From: Spirochaetales bacterium
GTDB taxonomy: Bacteria; Desulfobacterota_D; UBA1144
Direction: 5' to 3'
Assembly: GCA_002730475.1 (NCBI GenBank)
Contig: PCAG01000037.1
Span: 1-32,084 of the forward strand
Length of the DNA stretch: 32,084 nucleotides
Both the position numbers and the translations under genes were made by a program. The notes beneath the pieces are model-generated. The model did no database searches, was not told the origin of the DNA, and saw only the letters and a list, made by a program, of their open reading frames with translations. Below, piece after piece: positions 7,615-16,221 of this stretch; position 1 is the first letter of the stretch; each line of letters begins with the position of its first letter.

Positions 7615-8629
7615 GCTCGTCCTTTACATTGTTTATTATTTCATCTGCGAATTCATTCGTCTTAAGTGCCCCACCCATATCTTTTGTTCTATTTCTCGCT
7701 TTCGATAACGTTTGGATTACCGCTTGCTCAAGCGCCACCGCAAATGAAGATTTCCCTATATGTTTAAGCATCATAATGGCGGAAAGTATAGTGGCCAAAG
7801 GATTTGCAATACCTTTTCCCGCAATATCTGGAGCAGTACCATGTGCAGGTTCAAAAACTGCATAGTTTTTACCAAGGTTCGCGCCAGGCGCAGCACCCAG
7901 TCCACCAACAAGTCCCGCGCAAAGATCCGAGACTATGTCCCCGTATAAGTTCTCTGTTAAAATCAAATCAAACTTATTAGGATTCATTACTAGCTGCATA
8001 CATCCATTATCGACAATTGTTTCCTCATATTCTATCTCCGGATATTTCTTTGCTACAATTCTTGCACGCTCTAAGAACAACCCATCAGTAAGCTTCATTA
8101 TATTGGCTTTGTGAAATACCGTTATTTTTTTTCTTCCATTCCTCGAAGCATATCTAAATGCATATTTGGCAACCCTATCGCTTGCGCTTCTTGTTATAAT
8201 CTTAATAGATTGCATAATTCCTTTTGCGATTTCGATTTCTTTACCAGCATATAGGTCCTCCGTATTTTCTCGAAGAATTACTATATCTACATCTCTATAA
8301 TTGCTCTTAAAACCTTCAAAATTTCTGATAGGTCTAAAGTTTACAAAGAGCTCGAATCTCTTTCTTATCGCAACATTTATACTTCTAAAACCTTTTCCAA
8401 TAGGAGTAGTGAGTGGGCCTTTTAAAGCAATCCTATTTTTCGTCAGAGAGTTTTCAAGTTCTTTTGATATTTTATTTTTTTTCTCGTCGAAAGGTTCTTG
8501 GATTATATCCCAGTTTATTCCCATATCGAAAGTATCAATTATTTTTCGTGTAGCAGAAATAACCTCAGGCCCTATTCCATCTCCAGGTATTAGAGTGACA
8601 ATTTGGCTCGTTTTTAAATTTCTTGCCAT
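7607..8629 (-). CDS. NAD-dependent isocitrate dehydrogenase (IDH/IPMDH family)
   Basis: About 340 residues of the beta-decarboxylating dehydrogenase family. Visible motifs in order are IPGDGIGPEV, ALKGPLTTP, the segment VILRENTEDLYAGKE, FHKANIMKLTDGLF, LTENLYGDIVSDL and FEPAHGTAPDIAGKG. The R-E-N-T-E loop is that of isocitrate or homoisocitrate dehydrogenases; isopropylmalate dehydrogenases have a different loop (RELTGG type). The size and motif order fit NAD-dependent IDH of the TCA cycle; homoisocitrate dehydrogenase cannot be excluded. The ATG at 8629 has GGGAG six bases upstream and is preferred. An ATG at 8635 overlaps the bioB stop (ATGA). Either way it is translated in an operon with bioB. 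Confidence 0.85.
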   Translation of the reverse strand: MARNLKTSQIVTLIPGDGIGPEVISATRKIIDTFDMGINWDIIQEPFDEKKNKISKELENSLTKNRIALKGPLTTPIGKGFRSINVAIRKRFELFVNFRPIRNFEGFKSNYRDVDIVILRENTEDLYAGKEIEIAKGIMQSIKIITRSASDRVAKYAFRYASRNGRKKITVFHKANIMKLTDGLFLERARIVAKKYPEIEYEETIVDNGCMQLVMNPNKFDLILTENLYGDIVSDLCAGLVGGLGAAPGANLGKNYAVFEPAHGTAPDIAGKGIANPLATILSAIMMLKHIGKSSFAVALEQAVIQTLSKARNRTKDMGGALKTNEFADEIINNVKDELI

Positions 8630-8631
8630 AG

Positions 8632-9630
8632 TCATCTCCCATCCTTACTTATCGGAATCTGGAGATTTTTAAGCATATTTAAATCGTCTTTTGCCTGTCT
8701 TCCCAAGGTAGTCAAATAATTTCCTATTATCATCCCATTGGAACCCGCTAGGATAGCTAGGGGTTGTAAGTCATCAAGCGTTCTTTCTCTTCCACCTGCT
8801 AGCAATATAGTTTGAGTTGGTAAGATTAATCGAAATACTGATATTGTCTTTAAAGCTTCAAGGCTAGGGATGCTTGCTAGGTGGCCCAAGGGCGTTCCGG
8901 GTCTGGGATCAAGAAAATTAATAGGTACAGTATGTGGGTTTAATTTTTTAATCTCGAAAGCTAACTGAATTCTCTGCTTTACACTTTCACCAACGCCAAT
9001 CATGCCCCCACAACAAAGCTTCATACTTGTTGCATTAACTAGTTTTGCCGTGCTAACTCTGTCTTCATATCTGTGAGTTGTGCATATGGTATCAAAAAAC
9101 TCCTTACACGATTCTAAATTATGATTGTATCTCCATACGCCAGCATCATTAAGTTTTTTAGCTTGTCCTTCTTCAAGCATTCCAAGAGAACATCCTATTA
9201 GCAAAGTGGTTTTTCTTTTTATCAATTTTATATATTCCAAAATTCTTTCAAACTGTCTTTTATTAGGAGATCTAACGGCCATCACTAAACATAAATCAAA
9301 GGCGCCCATTTTTTCAGATTCTAGTGCCACTTCTAAGACTTTGTCGACATCAAGCATGTCATATGTAGAAATATTAGTTTTGTAGTGGACTGACTGAGAA
9401 CAAAAAGAACAGTTCTCTGAACAGTCCCCAGATTTGACATTAACTATAGAACGAAGGAATACGCCATCACCATTATGTTTTAAAGTAATTTTTCGTGCTA
9501 GAGCGAAAAGATCTAGTAATTCGTCGTTAGGTATTTGTATTAAATTAATTGCATCATCAAAAGTTATACCTCTTTCTCGATCTAGCAGCTCTTGTTCCAC
9601 ATGTCTTAGTAAATCCATGGTGGCTAACAC
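8632..9630 (-). CDS. bioB: Biotin synthase BioB
   Basis: A 332-residue radical SAM enzyme that inserts sulfur into dethiobiotin. The radical SAM cluster motif is C70-SEN-C74-SF-C77, followed by SQSVHY. Other conserved elements are YNHNLES, CCGGMIGVGE (the region supplying ligands of the second Fe-S cluster), NFLDPRPGTPL and LAGGRERT. The start is GTG at 9630, seven bases after a strong GGAGGG. It is the first gene of a two-gene operon with the isocitrate dehydrogenase. A promoter with an 11-codon leader ORF lies upstream. No other biotin genes are in the window. Confidence 0.95.
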   Translation of the reverse strand: MLATMDLLRHVEQELLDRERGITFDDAINLIQIPNDELLDLFALARKITLKHNGDGVFLRSIVNVKSGDCSENCSFCSQSVHYKTNISTYDMLDVDKVLEVALESEKMGAFDLCLVMAVRSPNKRQFERILEYIKLIKRKTTLLIGCSLGMLEEGQAKKLNDAGVWRYNHNLESCKEFFDTICTTHRYEDRVSTAKLVNATSMKLCCGGMIGVGESVKQRIQLAFEIKKLNPHTVPINFLDPRPGTPLGHLASIPSLEALKTISVFRLILPTQTILLAGGRERTLDDLQPLAILAGSNGMIIGNYLTTLGRQAKDDLNMLKNLQIPISKDGR

Positions 9631-9715
9631 GATATGCCCTCCATTTGCTATGGCTAATGCACAATAACAACAGATTGTAGGCTCAAAGATAAACCTATAC
9701 AGACTAGTTAGAACC

Positions 9716-9790
9716 TTAGAGAGTTCGTATCGTTACTTTTCGTAAAACCATAGCGCAATAAAAAAATACCTTAATAATTTTGGAAATCAA
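9716..9790 (-). promoter_or_regulatory. Probable bioB promoter with 11-codon leader ORF
   Basis: On the minus strand, TTGATT (9785-9790), a 16-base spacer and TATTTT (9763-9768) are followed after 11 bases by GCTATGG, whose ATG (9751) opens an 11-residue ORF, MVLRKVTIRTL, that stops at 9716. The GCTATGG-after-(-10) arrangement is the same as in front of nosZ and the nitroreductase-like genes. The ORF may be a leaderless leader peptide or a chance frame. Confidence 0.35.
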
Positions 9791-9832
9791 GGCATAAGGG
9801 CAATTGACAAAACTACTTAATATTTAAAAGTC

Positions 9833-10861
9833 TTATCTGGGTGTAGGTTTATTTGACGAATCCCCGTGAAAGACTAAGCTTGTCAACATCTTGGCGTGTT
9901 TCTCTATCCAAAGATCGTCTATTTTTTTCAATTCTTCCTCCTGAAGTTCTTTTAAGTCAGAAGTTGCACAAAATTCATCGATTTCAGCTCGTTTTGTGAA
10001 GTTTGGAAACACTGAGCATGCAGATTCTTCAGCCAATGCAAAGAGTATAGCGGCTTGCCCTATTGTTCTATCGTGTTCAAGTAAAAAATCAAAATCCCTT
10101 AGCACATCTACTCCGGCATCGATCCACATCCGTTTCCTGTGACTTCTATGGTCATCTTTGTCCAAGTCTAACTTTTCCGTAATTGACCCATCCAATAGAC
10201 CCGATGCATGTGGAACCCTAATCATGAGTCCGGTATTCGTTTCACGGGCCTTGTCAAAGAGGAACTTCATCGGTTCTTGCTCAAGTAGATTATAAATGAC
10301 ATGGAGGGCAATCGGATCATGGTCCATCGACACAACACCTTCTTGAAGCCATCCAATATCAGGACCTAGGGCCATGGCATAGGATCTTATTTTTCCTTCT
10401 CTTGTCAAAGCTTCAAGTGTATCTACAACTTCGTCACCGTTTATAAAATCCAACCTTGGATTATGGAGTTGATATATATCTATATAGTCTGTCTTAAGCC
10501 TTTTAAGGCTTTGTTCACATGAGTACCTTATGTCTTTGGCCAAAAACTTTTGGCGAAGCTCACTATGCCCCGTTCTTTCTTCTAAAACACCAGAGTCAAT
10601 ATCGTATCCAAATTTTGTTGCGTAAACTCTTTTGTCCCTTGAATCAGGAAATGCTTTAGGCAGGATTGTTTCGCCATAGCCCAAACCATATACATCCGCT
10701 GTATCATAAAAATTGACACCACGGTCGCTCGCATATTGTAATAAATCAATGGCCATTTTCTCGTCCTTTACTCCCCACCAATTAGTCGCTACAGACCATA
10801 CCCCGAAACCTACTTCCGAAACTTTAATATCTTTATTTTTTGGAAACTCTCGATATTTCAC
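9833..10861 (-). CDS. Aldo/keto reductase family protein
   Basis: A 342-residue NAD(P)H-linked oxidoreductase with the (beta/alpha)8 fold of the aldo/keto reductase superfamily. The family signature is visible: LGYGET preceded by NFYDTADVYG (with the catalytic D and Y), YATKFGYD (catalytic K), and SLKRLKTDYIDIYQLHNP with the H of the active site. The C-terminal part (TIGQAAILFALAE, FTKRAEIDEF) matches the cofactor-binding end of the barrel. The start is GTG with AGGAG eight bases upstream. It follows the chlorite-dismutase-fold gene by 27 bases, so the two probably form one transcript. The substrate is unknown. Confidence 0.9.
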   Translation of the reverse strand: MKYREFPKNKDIKVSEVGFGVWSVATNWWGVKDEKMAIDLLQYASDRGVNFYDTADVYGLGYGETILPKAFPDSRDKRVYATKFGYDIDSGVLEERTGHSELRQKFLAKDIRYSCEQSLKRLKTDYIDIYQLHNPRLDFINGDEVVDTLEALTREGKIRSYAMALGPDIGWLQEGVVSMDHDPIALHVIYNLLEQEPMKFLFDKARETNTGLMIRVPHASGLLDGSITEKLDLDKDDHRSHRKRMWIDAGVDVLRDFDFLLEHDRTIGQAAILFALAEESACSVFPNFTKRAEIDEFCATSDLKELQEEELKKIDDLWIEKHAKMLTSLVFHGDSSNKPTPR

Positions 10862-10888
10862 TTTTTTTTCTCCTACACGAAACTTATT

Positions 10889-11581
10889 TTATAAGATATT
10901 TATTAGTTTTTCTATATCTTTATGTATGCAAGTAATAATAGGGATGTCTCGTTCCGTATACGGCCTAGCTTTGTGGAACCTCATTGCTTCAACTAAATCG
11001 AGAAAATCTTCTGGATGATCAGTTTCGAACCCTACCACTTGCTCCTGATCGTCAATGCCAAACGAGTACGACGTATTAATTTTTATCGAAGGGAAAAGAA
11101 TTCCCGCATTAATATGTTCTTTCATCATAGTTTTTCTCGTTACGTCCGACAATTGATACCATTCGGCCTTTTTTACAAAGGGGTAAACGAATAAATACTT
11201 CTTTTTACCAGGAGAAACTTCTATTCTTCTTCCTTTTATCTGCATTTCTTTGTGTTTGCTAACATATCGAGAATATTTAGTCATAGACAAGAATGAATAT
11301 ACAGGATGGATAAATTTGCCAATGGAAGAATTCATCAAATCAGAAGACATTTGCTCAAAAGCTTCAAGCGTATCCCCTATCCTCCAAAACATAAAATCAC
11401 ATTCCGCTCTAATTCCAAGAGTAGAATATGCATTCAAAGTAAGCTCTTTCGAATAATCTTTGAACACTTTCAATAACGACTTCAAGGCCTTATTCCTTGT
11501 TGCTTTTGTTTGGCGATACCAGTCCTTGTCAAGTTTATAGAAGGAATAATTTATAACCTGTCGGCGACCTTTATCTTCCAT
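10889..11581 (-). CDS. Chlorite dismutase-fold heme protein (Cld/HemQ superfamily)
   Basis: A 230-residue protein with the C-terminal half of the Cld/HemQ family: YLFVYPFVKKAEWYQL, MMKEHINAG, YSFGIDDQEQVVGFETD, then PYTERDIPIIT. H156 of MMKEH is the expected proximal heme ligand. In chlorite dismutases an arginine, and in coproheme decarboxylases a glutamine, lies 13 residues after this histidine; by eye this position (169) is asparagine here. That makes both classical activities doubtful. Members of this fold are found with nitrite oxidisers and denitrifiers, where a role with reactive oxygen or nitrogen species has been suggested. The gene is preceded by a copy of the promoter module of the siroheme reductase region and is followed by an aldo/keto reductase. 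Confidence 0.8.
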   Translation of the reverse strand: MEDKGRRQVINYSFYKLDKDWYRQTKATRNKALKSLLKVFKDYSKELTLNAYSTLGIRAECDFMFWRIGDTLEAFEQMSSDLMNSSIGKFIHPVYSFLSMTKYSRYVSKHKEMQIKGRRIEVSPGKKKYLFVYPFVKKAEWYQLSDVTRKTMMKEHINAGILFPSIKINTSYSFGIDDQEQVVGFETDHPEDFLDLVEAMRFHKARPYTERDIPIITCIHKDIEKLINIL

Positions 11582-11613
11582 TCGTTTTACCCGTATTTTA
11601 TATTTGTTTTACT

Positions 11614-11799
11614 TCAGTGTGATTTCTTACTTCTATATTGTGGCTTCCTGCTGCGTTGTACTACAGAAAACAGTCTCAACGTGGCACTATTGGGTTTTCT
11701 TATTAGTCCGAGTTGCTGGATTTCGTAAAACCTCGCCTCCTTCCTCAATCCAAGGAAAGATATACAAGCCCTAGAGAGTCTAGTAAGGACAGTAGCCAT
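11614..11799 (-). CDS. Putative 61-residue leader ORF upstream of the Cld-fold gene
   Basis: A 61-codon frame opens at the ATG of GCTATGG, nine bases after a -10-like TATCCT (11809-11814), and ends 32 bases before the Cld-fold gene. The product is rich in arginine and lysine (for example LGLRKEARFYE and RSRKPQYRSKKSH) and has no recognisable domain. With transcription starting next to the ATG, translation would be leaderless. It may be a leader peptide, a small basic protein or a chance frame in an otherwise 322-base gap; there is no independent evidence of translation. Confidence 0.3.
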   Translation of the reverse strand: MATVLTRLSRACISFLGLRKEARFYEIQQLGLIRKPNSATLRLFSVVQRSRKPQYRSKKSH

Positions 11800-11870
11800 A
11801 GCCTCAATAGGATACACAAAGAATTATGCCTTAGTCAATACCTATACCCTGTTTTTGACAATCAATAAAA
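11796..11870. repeat. Promoter module, copy A of a 75-bp intergenic duplication
   Basis: This segment aligns without gaps to 22334-22408: 68 of 75 bases are the same and all seven differences are transitions. It contains, on the minus strand, -35 TTGACT (11833-11838) and -10 TATCCT (11809-11814) with an 18-base spacer, pointing to the Cld-fold gene. It also holds the site TTAGTCAATACCTAT (11831-11845) and an outward TTGACA (11855-11860) that has no good -10 and no gene to serve. It appears to be a duplicated bidirectional promoter in which only one side is still used. Confidence 0.8.
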
Positions 11871-11903
11871 ATTGATCCAGGAGTGGCTTTCAAGTAACGA
11901 TTC

Positions 11904-12821
11904 CTACGAAACATACATTCTATGAATAAAATCAGTCACTTCATCAACAAGATGCTTGTTGTTGTTGTCTCTTCTTGTGACCAATTCCACTTTTCTCGAG
12001 TAACTCTTCGGCGCAGGAAAATAGACCAGATTATCATCATCTTTTTTGGCAATAGCAGGTATTAAGGTAGCATTGTTGCTTCTCTCTACAATTGTTCTTG
12101 CACTTTCCATATTATTTGTCTTGATTGCCTTTTTGGGATCGACCAATGACCCATCTTCGAATATCTGAGAAATCTTTTCAGATATAGAACTTTCGCCATG
12201 CAATAAAACAAAATTTATTTCTGGGTGGAATTTGAGTTTTTTGAAATCCGTATCATCTATGAACGGATTGTCCTTTGATAATGCAAAATACAAGTTTTCA
12301 GTAAATAATTCTTTTCTATTTATTAAGGGATTTAAAGTATTGATGAAACACTCCTCACAATGGATACTTCTATCTGGGGAACTTATAATTGCCAAATCAA
12401 CATGTCCCGCCATCAGCAATTGCATCAAACCATCATTTGTTGATTCAATGTAATTTACTTTCAGATTGGGGTTTACTTTTTCTATACCATTTTGTATGCG
12501 TGGAAAGAGATAGGGGCCGATTGTAAAAAGTGCACCTATATCGAGATTAAATACTGTTTCGAGTTGACTGTTTTTGGCCATTGTGTGTATATTGCCTATA
12601 GAGTTCTGAACATCAATCAACTGAGGAAGTATTTTTGATCCAAATTCTGTTAATTTCACCCCTTTACTGTTCCTAATAAATATCTTGGAACCCAATTCGG
12701 ATTCAACTTTTTTAATTTGGGCACTTAGGGTTGGTTGACTAACGGAACACGCTCTGGCGCCTTCGGCAAAGCTTCCAAGTCGCGCTGAGGTTATAATATA
12801 TATAATGTCTTTTGAGTTCAT
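11904..12821 (-). CDS. LysR-family transcriptional regulator (OxyR-like)
   Basis: A 305-residue regulator with an N-terminal winged helix-turn-helix (residues 1-60; GSFAEGARACSVSQPTLSAQIKKVE) and a LysR substrate domain. LLMAGHVDLAI and the late NNMESARTIVERSNNATLIPAIA resemble OxyR-type members. The redox cysteines of OxyR are not evident at the usual place (segment LLHGESSISEK). Instead C155-E-E-C158 is present, which could bind a metal or respond to oxidation. Two OxyR-like ATAG-N7-CTAT sites lie in its own promoter, and related sites lie before five neighbouring transcription units, so it is the best candidate for a local nitrogen-oxide regulator. The ATG follows a -10-like box without a ribosome binding site. 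Confidence 0.88.
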   Translation of the reverse strand: MNSKDIIYIITSARLGSFAEGARACSVSQPTLSAQIKKVESELGSKIFIRNSKGVKLTEFGSKILPQLIDVQNSIGNIHTMAKNSQLETVFNLDIGALFTIGPYLFPRIQNGIEKVNPNLKVNYIESTNDGLMQLLMAGHVDLAIISSPDRSIHCEECFINTLNPLINRKELFTENLYFALSKDNPFIDDTDFKKLKFHPEINFVLLHGESSISEKISQIFEDGSLVDPKKAIKTNNMESARTIVERSNNATLIPAIAKKDDDNLVYFPAPKSYSRKVELVTRRDNNNKHLVDEVTDFIHRMYVS

Positions 12822-12828
12822 ATATACT

Positions 12829-12873
12829 ATAGAGTATACCTATACACAAAAGAAAGCCATAGCCCTTGACTAT
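12829..12873 (-). promoter_or_regulatory. Two OxyR/LysR-type operators before the LysR gene
   Basis: ATAG-AGTATAC-CTAT (12829-12843) and ATAG-CCCTTGA-CTAT (12859-12873) are two ATAG-N7-CTAT sites with a T-N11-A core, centred 30 bp apart just upstream of the regulator start at 12821. The established OxyR half-site is ATAGntnnnanCTAT. This is the layout of an autoregulated LysR promoter. Confidence 0.6.
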
Positions 12874-12971
12874 AAGAAATTTTATCCTATAATTACTGTT
12901 AATAACCCTCTTCCTAATCAGAGCCATAGCAATTGTTCTCTACGGACAAGGTCTTTTTGAGGAGGGTTTTT

Positions 12972-13757
12972 TTAAAAATCCTTCTTTTTGAATAGATATT
13001 TCCCAATATATACAAGTAGAACAATCCATATGGCGTTTGCAATAAAGCACAATGCTATAGAAAATCCACCCTCGAAGAAACTTTTAAACAGTCCTCCTGT
13101 ATATCCTAAAAGAACTGGATTATCTAATAGAAAAAGTGTCTGGATTCTAGATAAATCTATCGGGTTAAGGAATATCATGGCTAACAAAAATTTTTGAATT
13201 TCATAATCTCTAAAATAAATGATTATAGAAAGTAAAATGAAATCAAACAAGAACGCATAGAAAAACCAGACTGTAAGACTTACGACTATACCTTGAAATT
13301 TGTCATTGACAAGTAGTCCAATCACGACTGATAAACACGAAAAGAAAATAACCACATTCATACTAGCTGCCACTACATAAAGTAATTTATAAATTTCCGT
13401 TCCAAGAATAGGAAACCTAAATAGAAAAGAAGGCAAGCTACCTAATAGGAAAAATAGGGAAACAAGGATAATGTATGTAAAAATCTTACTTAAATAGACC
13501 TCGGATCTACTAATGGGATTTGACAACAAAAGTGAGATATAGTCTTTTGTCGAGTAAAACCCATTCATTCCCATTACAAGTGCGAGAAGAGGAAGAAGAT
13601 ATAAGCTAATACTTAGAAGAGTTAACAAAACTTGATCTATATCAGAAGCAAATCTAACTAACATTTCTATACAAAAAAAGAATAGGACTGGGGCAATGAA
13701 GATAAACTTCGATTTCAACAGAATTTTTATTTCGGCTTTAACCAGTTCTTTAAACAT
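12972..13757 (-). CDS. nosY: NosY, permease of the Nos ABC transporter
   Basis: An inner-membrane protein of about 261 residues with six predicted helices, of the ABC-2 permease type (SKFIFIAPVLFFFCIEMLVR, then GMNGFYSTKDYISLLLSNPISRSEVYLSK, typical of NosY). With NosF and NosD it forms the transporter needed to assemble the copper centre of N2O reductase. The ATG at 13757 overlaps the last codons of nosF by eight bases and is preferred over an upstream ATG at 13838 that would lie deep inside nosF. It is the last gene of the nos operon. Confidence 0.88.
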   Translation of the reverse strand: MFKELVKAEIKILLKSKFIFIAPVLFFFCIEMLVRFASDIDQVLLTLLSISLYLLPLLALVMGMNGFYSTKDYISLLLSNPISRSEVYLSKIFTYIILVSLFFLLGSLPSFLFRFPILGTEIYKLLYVVAASMNVVIFFSCLSVVIGLLVNDKFQGIVVSLTVWFFYAFLFDFILLSIIIYFRDYEIQKFLLAMIFLNPIDLSRIQTLFLLDNPVLLGYTGGLFKSFFEGGFSIALCFIANAIWIVLLVYIGKYLFKKKDF

Positions 13758-14454
13758 ACTCATCAAAGAGATTAGAAATTCCACCTTCCAAGTTTCTCGA
13801 ATCCTTATTTGCATGAAGTTCCTTGATGCTAGAATCAAGGATTATTTGACCATTGTTCATAATCAAAATATTATCGACCAAAGGCTCTAGCTTGTTAAAA
13901 TAATGTGATGTAATCAATATGGTTTTTTGCTTCTTGGCCTCTTCTAGAAAACCAATCAGAGTTTTTGTAGATTTTTGATCTAACGAAACAAAAGGCTCGT
14001 CCAGCATCACCAGATTAGGCTCGGTTATAAAGACAAGGGATAAAAGGAATTTCTGTTTCATTCCTCCAGATAAATTAGAAAATTTAATTGATTCGAAACT
14101 ACGGATATCGAACAAACTGCGTAGTACATTGCTAGGCTGCTGAATTTTTTTAATGTTTAGAAATAAGTCTTCTATGTCCTTAACTATCATATCGCCAAAT
14201 ATATCGTTATCTTGAGGGAGGTATGATATGTGCGCTTTGTAGGAATCCCCTATATCGTCCACATCTTTTCCATTAGAAATGATTTTGCCAGAATCCTGAT
14301 TGACCAAGCCCATAATTATCTTTAGGAGTGTGGATTTGCCACAACCATTTGGTCCCATCAAAAGAGAAAGCTCGTTTTGTCTAACTTTTAAATTGACGCC
14401 AGATAGAACATCCTGTTTCGTAAAACTTTTATAAATTTGAAAACATTCTATCAT
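13750..14454 (-). CDS. nosF: NosF, ATPase of the Nos ABC transporter
   Basis: A 234-residue ABC ATPase. Walker A is GPNGCGKST (residues 34-42), the signature is LSGGMKQK (128-135), Walker B is LVMLDEP with D152 and E153, and the switch histidine is in ITSHY near 184. It powers the NosFY-NosD complex that supports CuZ maturation of N2O reductase. It starts six bases after nosD and overlaps nosY, as usual in a tightly coupled operon. Confidence 0.92.
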   Translation of the reverse strand: MIECFQIYKSFTKQDVLSGVNLKVRQNELSLLMGPNGCGKSTLLKIIMGLVNQDSGKIISNGKDVDDIGDSYKAHISYLPQDNDIFGDMIVKDIEDLFLNIKKIQQPSNVLRSLFDIRSFESIKFSNLSGGMKQKFLLSLVFITEPNLVMLDEPFVSLDQKSTKTLIGFLEEAKKQKTILITSHYFNKLEPLVDNILIMNNGQIILDSSIKELHANKDSRNLEGGISNLFDEYV

Positions 14455-14460
14455 GACAAC

Positions 14461-15720
14461 CTAAGAATGGAGCACTTTGGGATTTTGGTCAATATATGGG
14501 GACTTGATTATTGCGGGTAAATAAATCTCCATTAAATCTATTATGTGAACCATATACGACTCGAGAAACAATACAGAATTAGGGAATTTCTCTACTATCA
14601 TGGAATATAGTCTGACAGGATAATGAGGAATGTCTCCCAAGTTGTCGTTATCCAGATCGTAACCTACATAATCATCCCAAAAGTTTTCATTAAATTTGTT
14701 ACTCTTATCAGCTCTATTGGTTGTCACATCAAAGACATTGGCAATAAAACGATTTTGTTCGAAATGGTTTTTGTAAGAACTACCAAGTATCCGAATGCCA
14801 ATACCATTGTTGATAAAATTATTTTTTTTAAATTTTATTTCATCTGAACTATCCATATAGACCGAGACAAAGTTTCCATAAAAAGAATTATTAGATATCT
14901 CAGATGATTTAATGTCCTTAAGAAGCAGAGAAGACGTCCCAGGATTAGTATGGTACTCAAAAGTATTTCCAACCATATTTATACTTCGTGAATACATTAC
15001 AGCTACTCCTCCAGCATTATTGACAAATTGATTGTCGACAAAAGAGTTCCCATCCGAGAACATAAAATGTAGACCATATCGAAAATTGTTCAAGGATTTA
15101 TTATTTTCGATTACTATGTTCTCAGCAAATTCAAAATATAGACCGTCTCTATGACTTACAATTGTATTGTTTTTAATTACGATATCGTTAGAATTCCATA
15201 GGTGGATACCGTTTCCCATTTTTGACTGTCGAAAAGAAGTATTTAGATTTTCTATATAATTTTTTAAAATGTAACTATTAGAAACTTCCTCTAAGTGGAT
15301 ACCAAAAAAGCTGTCCAAAATTGTATTATTAATTATTTTACAATTTGATACTTTAAAAAGCCTTATTGCTGAGAAATCTCGCATGTGACCTCTCCCGGAA
15401 TTTTTAATTGTTAAATCTTCTAATGTTACATTGTCAGAAATTATCGTGATAATTTGACCTTGGTTTTGCCCATCTATTATAGAGCCTGGAAGGCCTCTGA
15501 TGGTCAATGGCTTGTCAATTACAATATCCGTTACTTTATGATGACCAGCCACCACAATTATATCGTTGGCTTTTGACGATTTAAGAATTTCCTGAAGTGA
15601 ACGATTCGTGTTCTCGGTGTAAATTGTTTCCGCATACGGTTCGACAAACAAGGCAAAAAAGAAAATAATTACAAAAAAACTTCTTATCATGTTGTTGAAT
15701 ATTTGTTTTATGTTAATCAT
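14461..15720 (-). CDS. nosD: NosD, periplasmic copper-site maturation protein
   Basis: A 419-residue exported protein with a signal peptide (about residues 1-30, ending PYAET) and a right-handed parallel beta-helix made of repeated N-rich turns (for example SNCKIINNTILDS, IVIKNNTIV, IVIENNKSLNN). The NosD-type C-terminus WDDYVGYDLDNDNLGDIPH is present. In the family it cooperates with NosF and NosY and receives copper from NosL. The length is normal. Twelve bases separate it from nosL. Confidence 0.93.
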   Translation of the reverse strand: MINIKQIFNNMIRSFFVIIFFFALFVEPYAETIYTENTNRSLQEILKSSKANDIIVVAGHHKVTDIVIDKPLTIRGLPGSIIDGQNQGQIITIISDNVTLEDLTIKNSGRGHMRDFSAIRLFKVSNCKIINNTILDSFFGIHLEEVSNSYILKNYIENLNTSFRQSKMGNGIHLWNSNDIVIKNNTIVSHRDGLYFEFAENIVIENNKSLNNFRYGLHFMFSDGNSFVDNQFVNNAGGVAVMYSRSINMVGNTFEYHTNPGTSSLLLKDIKSSEISNNSFYGNFVSVYMDSSDEIKFKKNNFINNGIGIRILGSSYKNHFEQNRFIANVFDVTTNRADKSNKFNENFWDDYVGYDLDNDNLGDIPHYPVRLYSMIVEKFPNSVLFLESYMVHIIDLMEIYLPAIIKSPYIDQNPKVLHS

Positions 15721-15732
15721 TACTGTTTTTTC

Positions 15733-16221
15733 TTAATGCTTATGGTCAGACCCATGAACCGACAATGAACCGAGAAGCTCTTCCCAGGACAATCGAACTG
15801 AATCCTTAAACTCTTCCTGTAGTTTTGGATTAGATTTGTTCAGAACTATTAAACCACTTCTCATGGGAGTTTTGATGCGTTTACTTTTAATAACATACGA
15901 GTTCTCCGATTTCACAAGTTCTTTCGTAAAATAATCCACAAAAGTCACTTGTGATAATTGATGATGAGGGTTTTTAGCAAGAAAATTTGTTAGGCATCCC
16001 ACATCATCAAATTTAAATACTATGCCTTTCTTTGTTACCATCCCTGCCGCAAAACTAGAATCGTAAACGAGCATTTTACAGTAATTGCATTTATCTGTAC
16101 CTTCTTTAATGATAACTCCATTGTCTTTTGAACAAGACAAGAGAGGAATTGTCAGCAGCAAGCAAAAAAAGGAGAGTAATACCCTTGGTACGCCTCTCCT
16201 AAGCCTTATTTTTTGTAGCAC
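15733..16221 (-). CDS. nosL: NosL, copper-chaperone lipoprotein
   Basis: A 162-residue lipoprotein. The lipobox ends LLSC with C30 as lipid site, and the copper-binding motif is C45-NY-C48-KM. A conserved aromatic core follows (FKFDDVGCLTNFL, VDYFT). NosL delivers Cu(I) for N2O reductase assembly. The C-terminus is histidine-bearing (VHGSDHKH). Its start overlaps the upstream membrane-protein gene by 23 bases, so translation is probably coupled; a later start is possible but would cut into the signal sequence. Confidence 0.92.
   Translation of the reverse strand: MLQKIRLRRGVPRVLLSFFCLLLTIPLLSCSKDNGVIIKEGTDKCNYCKMLVYDSSFAAGMVTKKGIVFKFDDVGCLTNFLAKNPHHQLSQVTFVDYFTKELVKSENSYVIKSKRIKTPMRSGLIVLNKSNPKLQEEFKDSVRLSWEELLGSLSVHGSDHKH

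Noticed and set aside
9690..9712. Operator-like ATAGGTTTATC upstream of bioB
   Set aside because: Only the ATAGGT arm matches (on the minus strand); no CTAW arm follows at the right distance.
10889..11581. Calling this gene a true chlorite dismutase of a (per)chlorate reducer
   Set aside because: The distal arginine seems to be missing and no perchlorate or chlorate reductase genes are in the window.
12739..12927. 62-codon frame starting at a GCTATGG before the LysR gene
   Set aside because: It overlaps the regulator gene in another frame and contains the operators; most likely a shadow.
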